NCBI RefSeq assembly: GCF_006715165.1
Contig: NZ_VFMS01000001.1
Location: 2,480,001 to 2,544,000 of the forward strand
DNA: 64,000 nt
DNA from: Arthrobacter sp. SLBN-122
Lineage (GTDB): Bacteria; Actinomycetota; Actinomycetes; Actinomycetales; Micrococcaceae
Reading direction: 5' to 3'
Shown here: one piece after another, positions 51,957 through 61,529 of the stretch
Position numbering within the stretch: the stretch's first letter is position 1
How the letters are laid out: the number at the start of each line of letters is the position of its first letter
Program-made: the position numbers and the translations under genes
Notes under the pieces: generated by a model
What the model was told of the DNA's origin: nothing
Databases searched by the model: none
The model's input: the letters and a program-made list of their open reading frames with translations, nothing else

Positions 51957-52898
51957 ATGAAGACCCCACGCTCATTACCGGATGAACTCCGCGGCCGTCC
52001 CTTCACCCTCGTTGACGCCTCGCTCGCCGGAATATCGCCGCGTCGCTGGCGGCACGGTTCCTTGGAGCGCTTCGGCCGAGGCATCAGGATGGAAGGCGCG
52101 ACGGCGGCACTTCCCTTAAGCGTGCGGGTCCGGCCTTTTATCGAAGTCAACGAGCGATGCGCCGCATCGCATTTAACCGCCGCGGAGCTCATTGGCCTGC
52201 CGCAGCGCCGGCAGACCGAAAGCCCCGAGGTCTACCACCTCATCCGACCCGAAGGCGCAGCACATCTTGCGCGCCCGTACGTCATCGTCCACCGGATGAA
52301 GCTCTTCGACGACGAGGTGATGTTGGTGGACGGACTTCCCGTCACCACCCCTGAGCGCACCTGGCTGGACATGGCGGAAATACTGTCCGTGGATGAAATC
52401 GTGGCCATGGGGGACTCCTGTGTACGAGTGCCCAGGCCGGAGCTCGAGGGCCGGGACATGCCGCTCTGCTCCATCGCGGATCTTGAGCGGGTGATCGAGC
52501 GGCACAAAGGCAAGCGGGGACTCCGCAAGGCCAAAGAGGCCCTAGAGCTCGTCCGGGTGGGGGCCGATTCGCCGCAGGAGACGTTGCTGCGGCTCGCCTT
52601 GGTTCGGGCGGGCCTGCCCGAACCGGAACTGAATGTGCCCATCGTTTCTGGGGATGGGGTACGCCATCATGAGCCGGACCTGAGCTACCGGAAGTACCGC
52701 ATCGGCATCGAGTACGAAGGAGAACACCACGGCGAAGAGGGGCAGATTGTGCGGGACATCGACCGGTCAGAGCGCTATGCCGCCCTCGGCTGGACCGAAG
52801 TCCGGATCTCCAAGCGCCACATGCTCAACGACGCCAAGCCCGCCGTCGTCAAAATCCGGACGGCTTTGATTCAGGCGGGGTGGCGAAAAGGCCGTTAA
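51957..52898 (+). CDS. AbiEi-like winged helix with DUF559 nuclease-like domain
   Basis: This 313-residue protein has an N-terminal region resembling AbiEi-type antitoxin/winged-helix proteins (RRWRHGSLERFGRGIRM, then AASHLTAAELIGLP and VTTPERTWLDMAEIL). The C-terminal domain (about 205-310) has a PD-(D/E)XK/Vsr-like pattern: HEPDLSYRKYRIGIEYEGEHHG, then RDIDRSERYAALGWTEVRISKRHM. The Asp in EPDL and Glu in IEYEGEHH fit nuclease metal ligands. No toxin gene is adjacent. The gene is bracketed by palindrome copies 2 and 3. Activity unproven. Confidence 0.8.
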   Translation: MKTPRSLPDELRGRPFTLVDASLAGISPRRWRHGSLERFGRGIRMEGATAALPLSVRVRPFIEVNERCAASHLTAAELIGLPQRRQTESPEVYHLIRPEGAAHLARPYVIVHRMKLFDDEVMLVDGLPVTTPERTWLDMAEILSVDEIVAMGDSCVRVPRPELEGRDMPLCSIADLERVIERHKGKRGLRKAKEALELVRVGADSPQETLLRLALVRAGLPEPELNVPIVSGDGVRHHEPDLSYRKYRIGIEYEGEHHGEEGQIVRDIDRSERYAALGWTEVRISKRHMLNDAKPAVVKIRTALIQAGWRKGR

Positions 52899-52900
52899 CC

Positions 52901-52960
52901 ATCGAATGCTCCGCACTTGTCGTTCTGAGAGGTCAAAACGACAGGTACGGAGCAATCGAT
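52901..52960. repeat. 60-bp palindromic repeat, copy 3
   Basis: The left arm begins ATCGAATGCTCCGCACTTG, and the right arm ends CAGGTACGGAGCAATCGAT. Most mismatches between the arms remain G-U in RNA. It starts 2 nt after the nuclease-like gene's stop and precedes the convergent purL end. Confidence 0.9.
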
Positions 52961-52994
52961 GGGTGGGCCCACGCCGCGAGGGTGGTGGTGGGGA

Positions 52995-55304
52995 TCAGCC
53001 GAAGTATTTCGGCAGCGTCCCTTCGTGGGCTTCGCGGAGGGCGTCCAGGGACAGGGCCTCCACGCCGTTGATTTCCAGTTTGCCGCTGGCTGCATCCACC
53101 ACGCCGATGCGGGTGTGGGCGAAGCCGCGGGCAGTGCACATGTCCGTGAAGCGGACCTCCTCGGAGCGCGGGACGCCCACAACGGCGCGGCCCTGCGACT
53201 CGGAGAAGAGCGCCGTGAACAGGTCCACGCCGTCCCGGTCCATGACATCCTGCAGCGCGATGCGGGCACCCACGCCGTAGCGCAGCGAGGACTCCACCAG
53301 CGCGGCCGCGAGGCCGCCTTCGGAGAGGTCGTGCGCGGAGTCGATCATGCCGTCGCGGGATGCGTTGATCAGGATCTCACCCAGCGCGCGTTCGGCTTCG
53401 AGGTCCACCTGGGGCGGCTGGCCGCCCAAGTGTCCGCGCATGTTGGCCCATTCGGAACCGTCCAGCTCGGCATCCGTGGTGCCCAGGAGGTAGATGGCCT
53501 GGCCGTCCTCACGCCAGCCCGACGGCGTGCGGCGCGCGACGTCGTCGAGCTTGCCCAGGACCGCCACCACGGGGGAGGGGTGGATCGGCGTGGTGCCCGT
53601 CTGGTTGTAGAGCGAGACGTTGCCGCCGGTGACCGGGATGCCCAGCACCATGCAGGCGTCGGACAGGCCGCGGATGGCCTCCGCGAGCTGCCACATGACG
53701 TCCGGATCCTCGGGGGAGCCGAAGTTCAGGCAGTCGCTGACAGCCATGGGGATGGCGCCTGCGGTGGCGACGTTGCGGTAGGCCTCGGCCAGTGCCAGCT
53801 GTGCGCCGTGGTACGGATCGAGGTAGGTGTAGCGGCCATTGGCGTCCGTGGCCAGGGCAACGCCCAGCCCGGTTTCCTCGTCCACGCGGACCACGCCGGC
53901 GTCGTCCGGGAATGCCATGGAGGTATTGCCGCCCACGTACCGGTCGTACTGGTTGGTGATCCAGGACTTGGAGCACATGTTCGGCGATGCCACGAGTTCA
54001 GTCACAGCGGCAGCGAGCTCAGCCGGAGCGGCCGGACGCCCGGCATCCTGGACGGACCCGGTGAAGGTGTCAGCCTGGACGGAATCCTGCCACTCGGGAC
54101 GGGCAAACGGGCGGTCGTAGACCGGACCGTCGTGCGCCACGGTGCGGGGATCGACGTCGACAATCACGTCGCCTTCCCAGGTGATGATCAGGCGGCCGGT
54201 GTCAGTGACCTCGCCGAGCCAGGAGTACTCCACGGCCCACTTGTCCATCACGGCCTCGAACGCTTCCACGTTCTCCGGCGTGACAACGGCCATCATGCGT
54301 TCCTGCGACTCGGACATCAGGATTTCGCCCGGTGTCAGGGTGGGGTCGCGCAGCAGGACGGAGGTGAGCTCAACCTGCATGCCGCCGTCGCCGTTGGAGG
54401 CGAGCTCGGACGTGGCACAGGAGATGCCTGCCGCGCCGAGGTCCTGGATGCCTTCCACCAGCGACCCCTTGAAGAGCTCGAGGCAGCATTCGATGAGGAC
54501 CTTCTCGGCGAACGGGTCGCCCACCTGGACGGCGGGGCGCTTGGAGGGCTTGGTGTCGTCGAAGGACTCGGAGGCCAGCACCGAGGCGCCGCCGATGCCG
54601 TCGCCGCCGGTACGCGCACCGAACAGGACCACTTTGTTGCCCTTGCCGGAGGCGTTGGCCAGGCGGATGTCCTCGTGGCGCATGACGCCGACAGCCAGGG
54701 CGTTGACCAGCGGGTTGCCCTGGTAGACGGAGTCGAACACCATCTCGCCGCCGATGTTCGGCAGGCCCAGCGAGTTGCCGTAGCCACCGATGCCTGCAAC
54801 GGCGCCGTGCATGACGCGGGCGGTGTCCGGGTGGTCGATGGCGCCGAAGCGCAGCGGGTCCATCACGGCCACGGGGCGGGCGCCCATCGAGATGATGTCC
54901 CGGACAATGCCGCCAATGCCGGTTGCCGCACCCTGGTAGGGCTCAACGAACGACGGCGAGTTGTGCGATTCGATCTTGAAGGTCACGGCCCAGCCGTCCC
55001 CCAGGTTGGTCACGCCGGCGTTTTCGCCGATGCCCACCAGCATGTCCTTCTTCATTTCCTCGGTGACCTTCTGGCCGAACTGGCGCAGGTGGTTCTTGGA
55101 GGACTTGTAGGAGCAGTGCTCGCTCCACATGACGGAGTACATGGCCAGCTCGGCGCCGGTGGGGCGGCGGCCCAGGACCTTGACGATCTCGTCGAACTCG
55201 TTCTGCTTCAGGCCGAGCTCGGCCCAGGGCAGTTCGGTGTCCGGGGTCTTCGCCGCGTGCTCGACGGTGTCGATGTTGAACTTCTTGGTGGTTTCCGTGG
55301 TCAC
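52995..55304 (-). CDS. purL: FGAM synthase, large subunit
   Basis: This 769-residue ATP-dependent enzyme converts FGAR to FGAM in purine synthesis using ammonia from PurQ. It is the short PurL that needs separate PurQ and Pur[36 protein letters not shown] at the N terminus, [12 protein letters not shown] with the catalytic His, [33 protein letters not shown], and [21 protein letters not shown] start overlaps purQ by 4 bp. An 850-codon antisense frame over it is a codon-bias shadow. Confidence 0.95.
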   Translation of the reverse strand: MTTETTKKFNIDTVEHAAKTPDTELPWAELGLKQNEFDEIVKVLGRRPTGAELAMYSVMWSEHCSYKSSKNHLRQFGQKVTEEMKKDMLVGIGENAGVTNLGDGWAVTFKIESHNSPSFVEPYQGAATGIGGIVRDIISMGARPVAVMDPLRFGAIDHPDTARVMHGAVAGIGGYGNSLGLPNIGGEMVFDSVYQGNPLVNALAVGVMRHEDIRLANASGKGNKVVLFGARTGGDGIGGASVLASESFDDTKPSKRPAVQVGDPFAEKVLIECCLELFKGSLVEGIQDLGAAGISCATSELASNGDGGMQVELTSVLLRDPTLTPGEILMSESQERMMAVVTPENVEAFEAVMDKWAVEYSWLGEVTDTGRLIITWEGDVIVDVDPRTVAHDGPVYDRPFARPEWQDSVQADTFTGSVQDAGRPAAPAELAAAVTELVASPNMCSKSWITNQYDRYVGGNTSMAFPDDAGVVRVDEETGLGVALATDANGRYTYLDPYHGAQLALAEAYRNVATAGAIPMAVSDCLNFGSPEDPDVMWQLAEAIRGLSDACMVLGIPVTGGNVSLYNQTGTTPIHPSPVVAVLGKLDDVARRTPSGWREDGQAIYLLGTTDAELDGSEWANMRGHLGGQPPQVDLEAERALGEILINASRDGMIDSAHDLSEGGLAAALVESSLRYGVGARIALQDVMDRDGVDLFTALFSESQGRAVVGVPRSEEVRFTDMCTARGFAHTRIGVVDAASGKLEINGVEALSLDALREAHEGTLPKYFG

Positions 55305-56074
55305 TTGTCGCCTCCCACAATGTTGTTCAGTACGGAGGTGAAGAAACCCAGTCCGTCGGTGTCGGAACCGCCGATGCCGTCCAGCGATTCGGGGCCGAAG
55401 CCGGGTTCCACGGCGTGCTCCGGGTGCGGCATGAGGCCCACCACGTTGCCGGCGGCGTTGGAGATGCCGGCGATGTCGCGGCGGGAACCGTTGGGGTTGA
55501 AGCCGACGTAGCGGAACACCACGCGGCCCTCTGCCTCCAGGGCGTCAAGGGTCTTCTCGTCCGCGATGTACTGGCCGTCCTGGTTCTTCAGCGGGATGGT
55601 GATCTCCTGTCCCGCCTGGTAGTCCAGCGTCCACGCCGTGTTGCTGTTCTCGACGCGCAGCACCTGGTCGCGGCAAAGGAACTTCAGGTGGTCGTTCTTG
55701 ATCATCGAACCGGGCAGCAGGTGCGATTCGGTGAGGATCTGGAAGCCGTTGCAGATGCCCAGGACGGGCAGCTTGGCGTCGGAGTTGGCGGCGTCGATGA
55801 TCTTGGACATCAGCGGCGCAAAGCGGGCAATGGCACCGGCGCGCAGGTAGTCGCCGTAGGAGAAACCGCCGGGGATGACGACGGCGTCCACGTCACCGAG
55901 TTCGCTGTCACCATGCCAGAGCTCGACGGCGGTGCCGCCGGCGAGGCGGACGGCGCGGGCAGCGTCGCGGTCGTCAAGAGTGCCGGGGAAGGTGACGACG
56001 CCGATCCGGGCGCCGGCGAGGCGCGGCTCCGCGGCGACGGCGACGGCTTCGCCGATCAGGGGAAGTTCAGTCAT
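55301..56074 (-). CDS. purQ: FGAM synthase, glutaminase subunit
   Basis: This 257-residue class I glutamine amidotransferase supplies ammonia to Pur[22 protein letters not shown] opens the domain, [15 protein letters not shown] follows, and [13 protein letters not shown] holds the nucleophile Cys. The His-Glu dyad is in [10 protein letters not shown] near the C terminus. The N terminus has about 20 residues more than usual before the core. It overlaps purL by 4 bp and follows purS by 1 bp. Confidence 0.95.
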   Translation of the reverse strand: MTELPLIGEAVAVAAEPRLAGARIGVVTFPGTLDDRDAARAVRLAGGTAVELWHGDSELGDVDAVVIPGGFSYGDYLRAGAIARFAPLMSKIIDAANSDAKLPVLGICNGFQILTESHLLPGSMIKNDHLKFLCRDQVLRVENSNTAWTLDYQAGQEITIPLKNQDGQYIADEKTLDALEAEGRVVFRYVGFNPNGSRRDIAGISNAAGNVVGLMPHPEHAVEPGFGPESLDGIGGSDTDGLGFFTSVLNNIVGGDK

Positions 56075-56075
56075 G

Positions 56076-56327
56076 TCAGGCCTCGACGACCTCGACGTTG
56101 ACGACGTCCTCGATCACCGGGTTGGACAGGAGGGTCGCTGCGGCATCACGGGCCTGGGCCAGGATATCCTCGGTCACCTCGCCGTCGACCGTCAGTTCAA
56201 AACGCTTGCCCTGGCGGACAGAGCTGAAACTGGTGAAGCCCAGGCGGGGGAGAGCACCGACAATAGCCTTCCCCTGCGGGTCCAGAATCTCGGGCTTGGG
56301 CATGACGTCAACAACGATCCGGGGCAT
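56076..56327 (-). CDS. purS: FGAM synthase, PurS subunit
   Basis: This 83-residue structural subunit bridges PurL and PurQ. It reads [46 protein letters not shown], the standard PurS form. ATG at 56327 has CAGGAG 7 nt upstream; a longer frame starting in the leader is rejected. It begins the purSQL operon. A leader of about 140 nt runs back to a -10-like TAGAAT near 56470; I see no known riboswitch in it. Confidence 0.94.
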   Translation of the reverse strand: MPRIVVDVMPKPEILDPQGKAIVGALPRLGFTSFSSVRQGKRFELTVDGEVTEDILAQARDAAATLLSNPVIEDVVNVEVVEA

Positions 56328-56584
56328 CCGGCAACTCCTGTGCGTGAGCTTGGGTAAGGGCGCAGCGGAGTGGTGCCGTCTCACGCCGTACCGGGGTGTT
56401 GGGGACAGGTGGTCACCTGCATTGGTTCACCATGAGGTCGGGCGCTCCGCGAGCTTGCCCTATCATTCTACCGGGCCGGGCGCACCCCTTTGCATTCGGC
56501 GGTTTTGGGCAGCGGGAAGGCCGGTAAGGACCGGGACCCGGGGACGCTGTTGGCGGGGTTCTGGAGTTGCCGGAGGGCCTTCAC

Positions 56585-56590
56585 TAGGAT
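56585..56590 (+). promoter_or_regulatory. -10 box for leaderless small gene
   Basis: TAGGAT ends 6 nt before the ATG at 56597. The gene has no ribosome site. Confidence 0.55.
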
Positions 56591-56596
56591 TGCTGG

Positions 56597-56782
56597 ATGG
56601 CTGAGAATTCGAAGTCCGTGCTGTTGCCCGTGGTTGCTGCGGCGGTGTTCGCCGGCCTGGGCAGAATGGTGTTTCAGAAAATAAAGGCGGACCGCATGGC
56701 CCGCGAGACACGGGTGACCGGCCCCGTGGACGAAAAGACCAGGCAGTGGATCAGCGACGTGGTGCGTACTCCCCGCCAGTAG
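56597..56782 (+). CDS. Small single-helix membrane protein
   Basis: This 61-residue protein has one N-terminal hydrophobic helix (VLLPVVAAAVFAGLGRMVF, about 8-26) and a polar basic tail RMARETRVTGPVDEKTRQWISDVV. I recognise no family. It stands alone between the purS leader and the subtilase. The leaderless promoter pattern and clean codon use support it as a real gene. Confidence 0.62.
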   Translation: MAENSKSVLLPVVAAAVFAGLGRMVFQKIKADRMARETRVTGPVDEKTRQWISDVVRTPRQ

Positions 56783-57044
56783 CAGCTCCCGCCATCCTGA
56801 CTCCTTGCCAGGGCGTCCTTCAGGGCGCCCTATTCCGTGCCCGTTTCGATGCCTTGCGTGCCCGCAGCCCACCGGTTTGACAAGCGAAAATTTCCCGGAT
56901 GTGCCCTATGTCATATCGCGCTCTCAGTCTGTACTCTGTGAACAGTCTGGTCTCAGCAAATTACAAAACCTGTAATTCCCTCTGCAGTTCCAGTCGTCAG
57001 GGCTGCCCACCAAGGCTGGGCGGTACATCGTGAAAGGGTTGCAC
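56783..57044. other. 262-bp intergenic region with inverted repeat
   Basis: No gene is visible here. AATTACA (56959-56965) and TGTAATT (56971-56977) form a 7-5-7 inverted repeat about 70 bp before the subtilase start, a good operator candidate. CAGTCTG is repeated at about 56931 and 56943 just upstream. The AT content is higher than in the flanking genes. Confidence 0.5.
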
Positions 57045-60000
57045 GTGAAATCAACTGGAAAGAGCCCCTCGCGGGCTGGGGGACTCCGGAAGGCGGCCGC
57101 GCTGGCTGTCGGGTTGCCCCTTCTCCTTAGCTCCCTGGCAGTGGGTCCCGCGTCCGCGGCACCCGGCGGCCAGGGTGCGGAGAACGCCTCCTCCACCGCA
57201 AAGGACACTCAATTCAAGGACGGCCGGTACATCGTGGTACTCGCTGGTCCCGCTGCTGCGGCGTACGAAGGGGGAGTTGCCGGACTGGGAGCCACGAAGC
57301 CACAGCAGGGCAGGAAGCTCGACGCCGGCAGTCCCAACTACCAGGCCTACGATGCCCACCTGCGCAAGCAGCAGCGTGACGTCGCAGCGGCCCAGGGCAT
57401 CAGCCCCGCCAAGCAGTACACCGCGGCCCTGAACGGGTTCACTGCCCAGTTGACCGCGACGCAGGCGGCAGCCCTGTCCAAGGACAGCCGCGTCCTGGTG
57501 GTGGCGCCCGACGTCGAAAACAAGCCTGACTACACCACCACGGACTTCCTCAAACTCACCGGTCCGGACGGCGCGTGGGCCAAGCAGTTCGGTGGGCAGG
57601 CCAATGCCGGCAAGGGCGTTGTTGTAGGCGTCATCGACTCCGGTTACGCCCCGGACAACCCATTCCTGCAGGGCGAACCGGTGAAGCCGCTGAAGGGTGA
57701 TCCCCAGGTGGGCGTTCCCTACCGCACCGGCGACGGCAGGATTGCCATGCTCAAGGCGGACGGCAGCACCTTCGAAGGCGAATGCCAAAAAGGCCAGGGC
57801 ACCGGAGCCTCATTTGACGGCTCGCTCTGCAATTCGAAGGTCATCGGTGCCCGCTACTTCGCCGATTCCTTCCTGCAGTACGTCGCACCCGGCAACCGGG
57901 CACCGCAAGAGCAGATTTCCCCGGTGGATGTTGGCAGCCACGGCACCCACACCGCCACCACGGCAGCCGGCAACGCCAACGTCGAGCAGGTGATCGACGG
58001 AGCCAGCTTCGGAAAGAGCTCCGGCGTTGCCCCTGCCGCCAAAGTCTCTGTGTACAAAATCTGCTGGGAGGACACCAACCCGGACACCGGCGGCTGCTAC
58101 TCCTCAGCCTCAGTTGAAGCCGTGGACGCAGCCATCAAGGACGGCGTCGATGTCCTGAACTACTCCATCTCCGGCAACAACAACAGCACCACCGACCCCG
58201 TGGCGCTGGCATTCCTCAACGCTGCCGCCGCCGGTGTCTTCGTTTCGGCCTCGGCCGGCAACTCCGGTCCTGCAGCCTCCACCGTGAACCATGCCTCACC
58301 CTGGCTGACCACGGTGGCTGCTTCCACCTTCCCCAGCGACCTGGTGGGAACCGTCAAGGTCTCCGACGGATCGCTGTACCGGGGTGCTTCCATCATGAAG
58401 TCCGAAGTGGCGGACAAGCCCGCCGTCCTCGCTGCGGCCGCCGCAGCCCCGGGCGCTGCCAACCCCAACCTTTGCGGCCCGGGTACCCTCGATGCCGCGA
58501 AGGTGGCCGGCAAGGTTGTGGTCTGCGACCGCGGCGTCATCGACCGGACCGCCAAGAGCCAGGAAGTCCTGGACAAGGGCGGTGTGGGCATGATCCTGGT
58601 GAACCTCACCAGCAGCTCGGAGGACGCCGACAACCACGTTGTCCCCACCGTCCACGTCAACGCCCCCAATAGCCTGGAACTGAAGTCCAAGCTGGAAGCC
58701 AACCCGGCGCTCACTGTCAGCCTGGTCAAGGGCGACCTGACCGGCCTGCCTCCGGCCGCGGCACCGCAGATCGCAGGGTTCTCTTCCCGCGGCCCCACCC
58801 TGGCATCCGGCGGTGACCTGCTCAAGCCTGATATTTCCGCTCCGGGCGTCAATGTCCTGGCGGGTGTCTCCACGATCGGCAACGACGGTGACCAGTTCGG
58901 ATTCATGTCCGGCACCTCCATGGCCGCACCGCACATCGCCGGTTTCGCTGCCCTGGTCCTCAGCAAGCAGCCCAAGTGGACCCCTGCGATGGTGAAGTCC
59001 GCCATGATGACTACCGCCTACCCGCTGGTCAATGCCGATGGTTCGCCCAACACCGACCCGTTCCAGGGCGGAGCCGGCCACATTGATTCCACCCGCGTCC
59101 TTGATCCCGGACTGGTTTACGACTCGGGAATCCAGGATTGGCTGGGCTTCCTGAACGGCCAGGGTGTTGAAACGGGTGCCCCGCAGGCGGGCAGCATTGC
59201 CGCCCGCGACCTCAACCTGCCTTCCATCGCGCTGGGCAGCCTGGTGGGAGAAGTACAGGTGAAGCGCAAGGTCACTGCACTGGTGCCGGGGATGTACCAC
59301 CCCGAGGTGAACATGCCGGGCTTCAACGTCAACGTCGAACCCAAGGCGCTGAATTTCGCCAAGGCCGGCCAGACGCGTGAAGTGACCGTCACCATCCGGA
59401 ACGCCAGCGCACCGGTGGGCAAGTTCAGCACGGGAAGCCTCACTTGGAAGGGGCCCCGGACGGTGACGTCACCCATCGCCGTCCGGCCGGTTGATGCCCA
59501 GATTGCCCCGTCGTTCTCCTTCAGCTCGGCCACAGGCACCGGCAGCGGCTCCATGGAGCTCGTTTCCGGCTCCGACAGCCCTATCGCTGTCGGCGTGGAG
59601 GGCCTGGCGCCGCTGAGCCAGACCGCCATCACCAAGACCCCGGGCGAGTACTCACCCACGAACGACGCGCACAACGCCGTGCTCCAGGTCAAGGTGCCGG
59701 CCGGTGCCTCGTTTGCGCGGCTGGGTATCCAGGCGCAGTCGAACGACGTCGACTGGGACATGGTGGTTTACGCACCGAACGCGTCGGGCGGGCTGACCCC
59801 CACCCAGGTGGCGACGGCATCGGCCAGTGAATTCCTGGACCTGGAATCGCCGCGGGCCGGCACCTACTATGTGGTGGCCAATCTGTACGCCACGCCGGAC
59901 AACGGCCCGGCCACCGCTTCGGTCCAGGCTGTGACCTTCGCCGGCGACGCGGGCAACCTTACCGTGGACCCCAACCCCATCGTGGCGCCGAATGGAACCG

Positions 60001-60176
60001 CCACCTCGGCGACGCTGAGCTGGGCGGGACTCCAGGAGGGGTCCTATCTCTCCCGGTTGAGCCTTGGCAGCAACGGCATCAAAACCTGGGTGAACGTTCA
60101 GGTGGGTCAGGGACCGGCCCCCGCTCCGGCCGACGCTCCGCAGCTTGACCTGGCCCAGGCGGTACCCGGAACCTGA
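57045..60176 (+). CDS. Secreted subtilisin-like serine protease (S8)
   Basis: This 1043-residue exoprotease has a Sec signal peptide ending ASA near 38, an I9-type propeptide, then the S8 domain. The triad is Asp198 in VVGVIDSGYAPD, His299 in VGSHGTHTATTAAG and Ser625 in FMSGTSMAAPHIAGFA. A protease-associated insert (about 440-560, VAGKVVVCDRGVIDRTAKSQEVLDKGGVG) lies between His and Ser, as in plant-type subtilases. Beta-rich C-terminal domains follow; no sortase motif or membrane anchor is seen. GTG at 57045 has AAAGGG 6 nt upstream and is chosen over a GTG 15 bp earlier. SSI-like inhibitor genes lie next to it. Confidence 0.93.
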   Translation: MKSTGKSPSRAGGLRKAAALAVGLPLLLSSLAVGPASAAPGGQGAENASSTAKDTQFKDGRYIVVLAGPAAAAYEGGVAGLGATKPQQGRKLDAGSPNYQAYDAHLRKQQRDVAAAQGISPAKQYTAALNGFTAQLTATQAAALSKDSRVLVVAPDVENKPDYTTTDFLKLTGPDGAWAKQFGGQANAGKGVVVGVIDSGYAPDNPFLQGEPVKPLKGDPQVGVPYRTGDGRIAMLKADGSTFEGECQKGQGTGASFDGSLCNSKVIGARYFADSFLQYVAPGNRAPQEQISPVDVGSHGTHTATTAAGNANVEQVIDGASFGKSSGVAPAAKVSVYKICWEDTNPDTGGCYSSASVEAVDAAIKDGVDVLNYSISGNNNSTTDPVALAFLNAAAAGVFVSASAGNSGPAASTVNHASPWLTTVAASTFPSDLVGTVKVSDGSLYRGASIMKSEVADKPAVLAAAAAAPGAANPNLCGPGTLDAAKVAGKVVVCDRGVIDRTAKSQEVLDKGGVGMILVNLTSSSEDADNHVVPTVHVNAPNSLELKSKLEANPALTVSLVKGDLTGLPPAAAPQIAGFSSRGPTLASGGDLLKPDISAPGVNVLAGVSTIGNDGDQFGFMSGTSMAAPHIAGFAALVLSKQPKWTPAMVKSAMMTTAYPLVNADGSPNTDPFQGGAGHIDSTRVLDPGLVYDSGIQDWLGFLNGQGVETGAPQAGSIAARDLNLPSIALGSLVGEVQVKRKVTALVPGMYHPEVNMPGFNVNVEPKALNFAKAGQTREVTVTIRNASAPVGKFSTGSLTWKGPRTVTSPIAVRPVDAQIAPSFSFSSATGTGSGSMELVSGSDSPIAVGVEGLAPLSQTAITKTPGEYSPTNDAHNAVLQVKVPAGASFARLGIQAQSNDVDWDMVVYAPNASGGLTPTQVATASASEFLDLESPRAGTYYVVANLYATPDNGPATASVQAVTFAGDAGNLTVDPNPIVAPNGTATSATLSWAGLQEGSYLSRLSLGSNGIKTWVNVQVGQGPAPAPADAPQLDLAQAVPGT

Positions 60177-60194
60177 CCGGGAAAGCATGGGGGG

Positions 60195-60228
60195 AGGTCC
60201 CGGGCGGTCATCAGGCCGCCCGGGACCT
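60195..60228. terminator. Intrinsic terminator after subtilase
   Basis: AGGTCCCGGGCGG (60195-60207) pairs with CCGCCCGGGACCT (60216-60228) around an 8-nt loop, followed by TTTTT. It lies between the convergent subtilase and inhibitor-like genes. Confidence 0.9.
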
Positions 60229-60267
60229 TTTTCCGTTCCTGCCCCGGAAGGCCAGGCAATGCAAAAG

Positions 60268-60600
60268 CTAGGTGGCCGTACCGCCCAGCAGAGGGCCCAT
60301 GGCCTTCCACCGTGCGATCTCGCATCCGTCGGTGCGGGTGAAGGTCGAGTTGACGGGGCGGCCATGGAAGGTGCCGGTAACCACCGCAACCTGCGGGCCG
60401 CCGTACTGCTGGGTGCACAGTTTGGGCGGGCCCGGTTTCGGGAAAAAGATGTCCTCACCGAACCGCTCCAAGGCGGCCAGGGCGGCCCCGGGCCCGGGAA
60501 GTGTGGTTCCGGCGGCGGGAGTGCCGTCCGCGGCCACAAGCCGGAACACATGCTCAGGCCCGTCGGGGTCCTCCCGGATCGTGATGGTCAGGTCGATCAC
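60268..60600 (-). CDS. SSI-like domain protein without signal peptide
   Basis: This 110-residue protein resembles the C-terminal half of Streptomyces subtilisin inhibitors: LCTQQYGGPQVAVVTGTFHGRPVNSTFTRTDGCEIARW. These blocks are nearly the same as in the lipoprotein at 61507. The first Cys pair of the SSI fold is absent (VFRLVAADGT in place of a Cys; ALAAL in place of ACAAL) and no signal peptide is present, so it should stay in the cytosol. GTG start overlaps the preceding gene by 4 bp. The assignment rests on visible alignment to its neighbour and remembered SSI pattern. Confidence 0.68.
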   Translation of the reverse strand: MIDLTITIREDPDGPEHVFRLVAADGTPAAGTTLPGPGAALAALERFGEDIFFPKPGPPKLCTQQYGGPQVAVVTGTFHGRPVNSTFTRTDGCEIARWKAMGPLLGGTAT

Positions 60601-61529
60601 TGTGGCACCCGGTCTGCCAGGGCCCCGAGTTCCGCGGCAAGGCGCTCCCGGAGGATCCCCGCTTCCGAGGCGAATGCCCGCTGGTGCTCGACATAAGCTG
60701 CCTTGCCCTGGGGCGTCTCGATGGGGATGGCGGGGTAGCCCCAATCGGCGAGGTCGTAAGGGGAGGCCTGCATATCCATTGCCCTGATCCGCCAGGAGAG
60801 TTCAAAGCAGTCCATGACCAGTTCGCTGGACAGCGCCGGCAGCAGCTTGTACGCCCACTTGTAAAGGTCCATGTTGGCGTGCAGGCAGCCCGGCTGCTCC
60901 AGGTGGCGCTGCGTGTCCCTGCTGGGGGAGTGCTCGTTGAGTGGGATGGCGTCCGGGGTGTAGAAGCGGAACGCGTCGAAATGGGTACAGCGGATCCTGT
61001 TGTCCTCCACCACCCGGTCCGTGCCGGCCGCTCCCAGGCGCAGCTGCAGATACTCGTGGCGTAGGTCGAACTTGTCCTGGCGGTACACCATGGCCCACTC
61101 GTGGAGGCCAAAGCAGCCGAACTGCGCCGGCCTGGCCGCCGTCCCGCGGAGGATGATACCGGCGAAGTCCATGGCCTCCTTGCGGTCGGCAAGGAAGGCG
61201 GGCCGGTCGAAGGTGACCGCGGTGCTTCCCGCAGCCAGCCCCAGGGAGGCAAGTTCGCCGTCGTCGAGCATCCGGTAGTGCTTCCACCCCAGTCGGGCGG
61301 CTGCCTGTCCGCCTGTGAGGACCGCTCCGGCACCGGGGTGCCAGCGCTTCAGCTGGCCTGGCTTCTGGGTGTAATAGGTGAAGAGGAAGTCCTCCACCGG
61401 GTGTTTCTGCCCCGCCGAGCGCCGGGCCAGGTAGGGGTCGGCGTAGCGGCTGACGCGCCGGATGTGGGCTTCTTCCCGCGCCAACGCGTCCTCCGCCGCC
61501 AGGGGCTTAAGAGGCTCCACCGGCAGCAC
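60597..61529 (-). CDS. Conserved protein, often named 3-methyladenine DNA glycosylase
   Basis: This protein of about 310 residues has RRVSRYADPYLARRSAGQKHPVEDFLFTYYTQKPGQLKRWHPG and FGCFGLHEWAMVYRQDKFDLRHEYLQLRLG, conserved in actinobacterial proteins that carry the name 3-methyladenine DNA glycosylase. I see no helix-hairpin-helix motif that would prove DNA glycosylase activity, so the name should be treated with caution. The start is ambiguous because the frame overlaps the lipoprotein gene; GTG at 61529 has AAGGA 8 nt upstream. It overlaps the SSI-like gene downstream. Confidence 0.7.
   Translation of the reverse strand: MLPVEPLKPLAAEDALAREEAHIRRVSRYADPYLARRSAGQKHPVEDFLFTYYTQKPGQLKRWHPGAGAVLTGGQAAARLGWKHYRMLDDGELASLGLAAGSTAVTFDRPAFLADRKEAMDFAGIILRGTAARPAQFGCFGLHEWAMVYRQDKFDLRHEYLQLRLGAAGTDRVVEDNRIRCTHFDAFRFYTPDAIPLNEHSPSRDTQRHLEQPGCLHANMDLYKWAYKLLPALSSELVMDCFELSWRIRAMDMQASPYDLADWGYPAIPIETPQGKAAYVEHQRAFASEAGILRERLAAELGALADRVPQ

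Noticed and set aside
52959..55511. An 850-codon plus-strand open frame opposite purL
   Set aside because: purL on the minus strand has all family motifs. The antisense frame is a by-product of GC-rich third positions and its translation has no recognisable domain.
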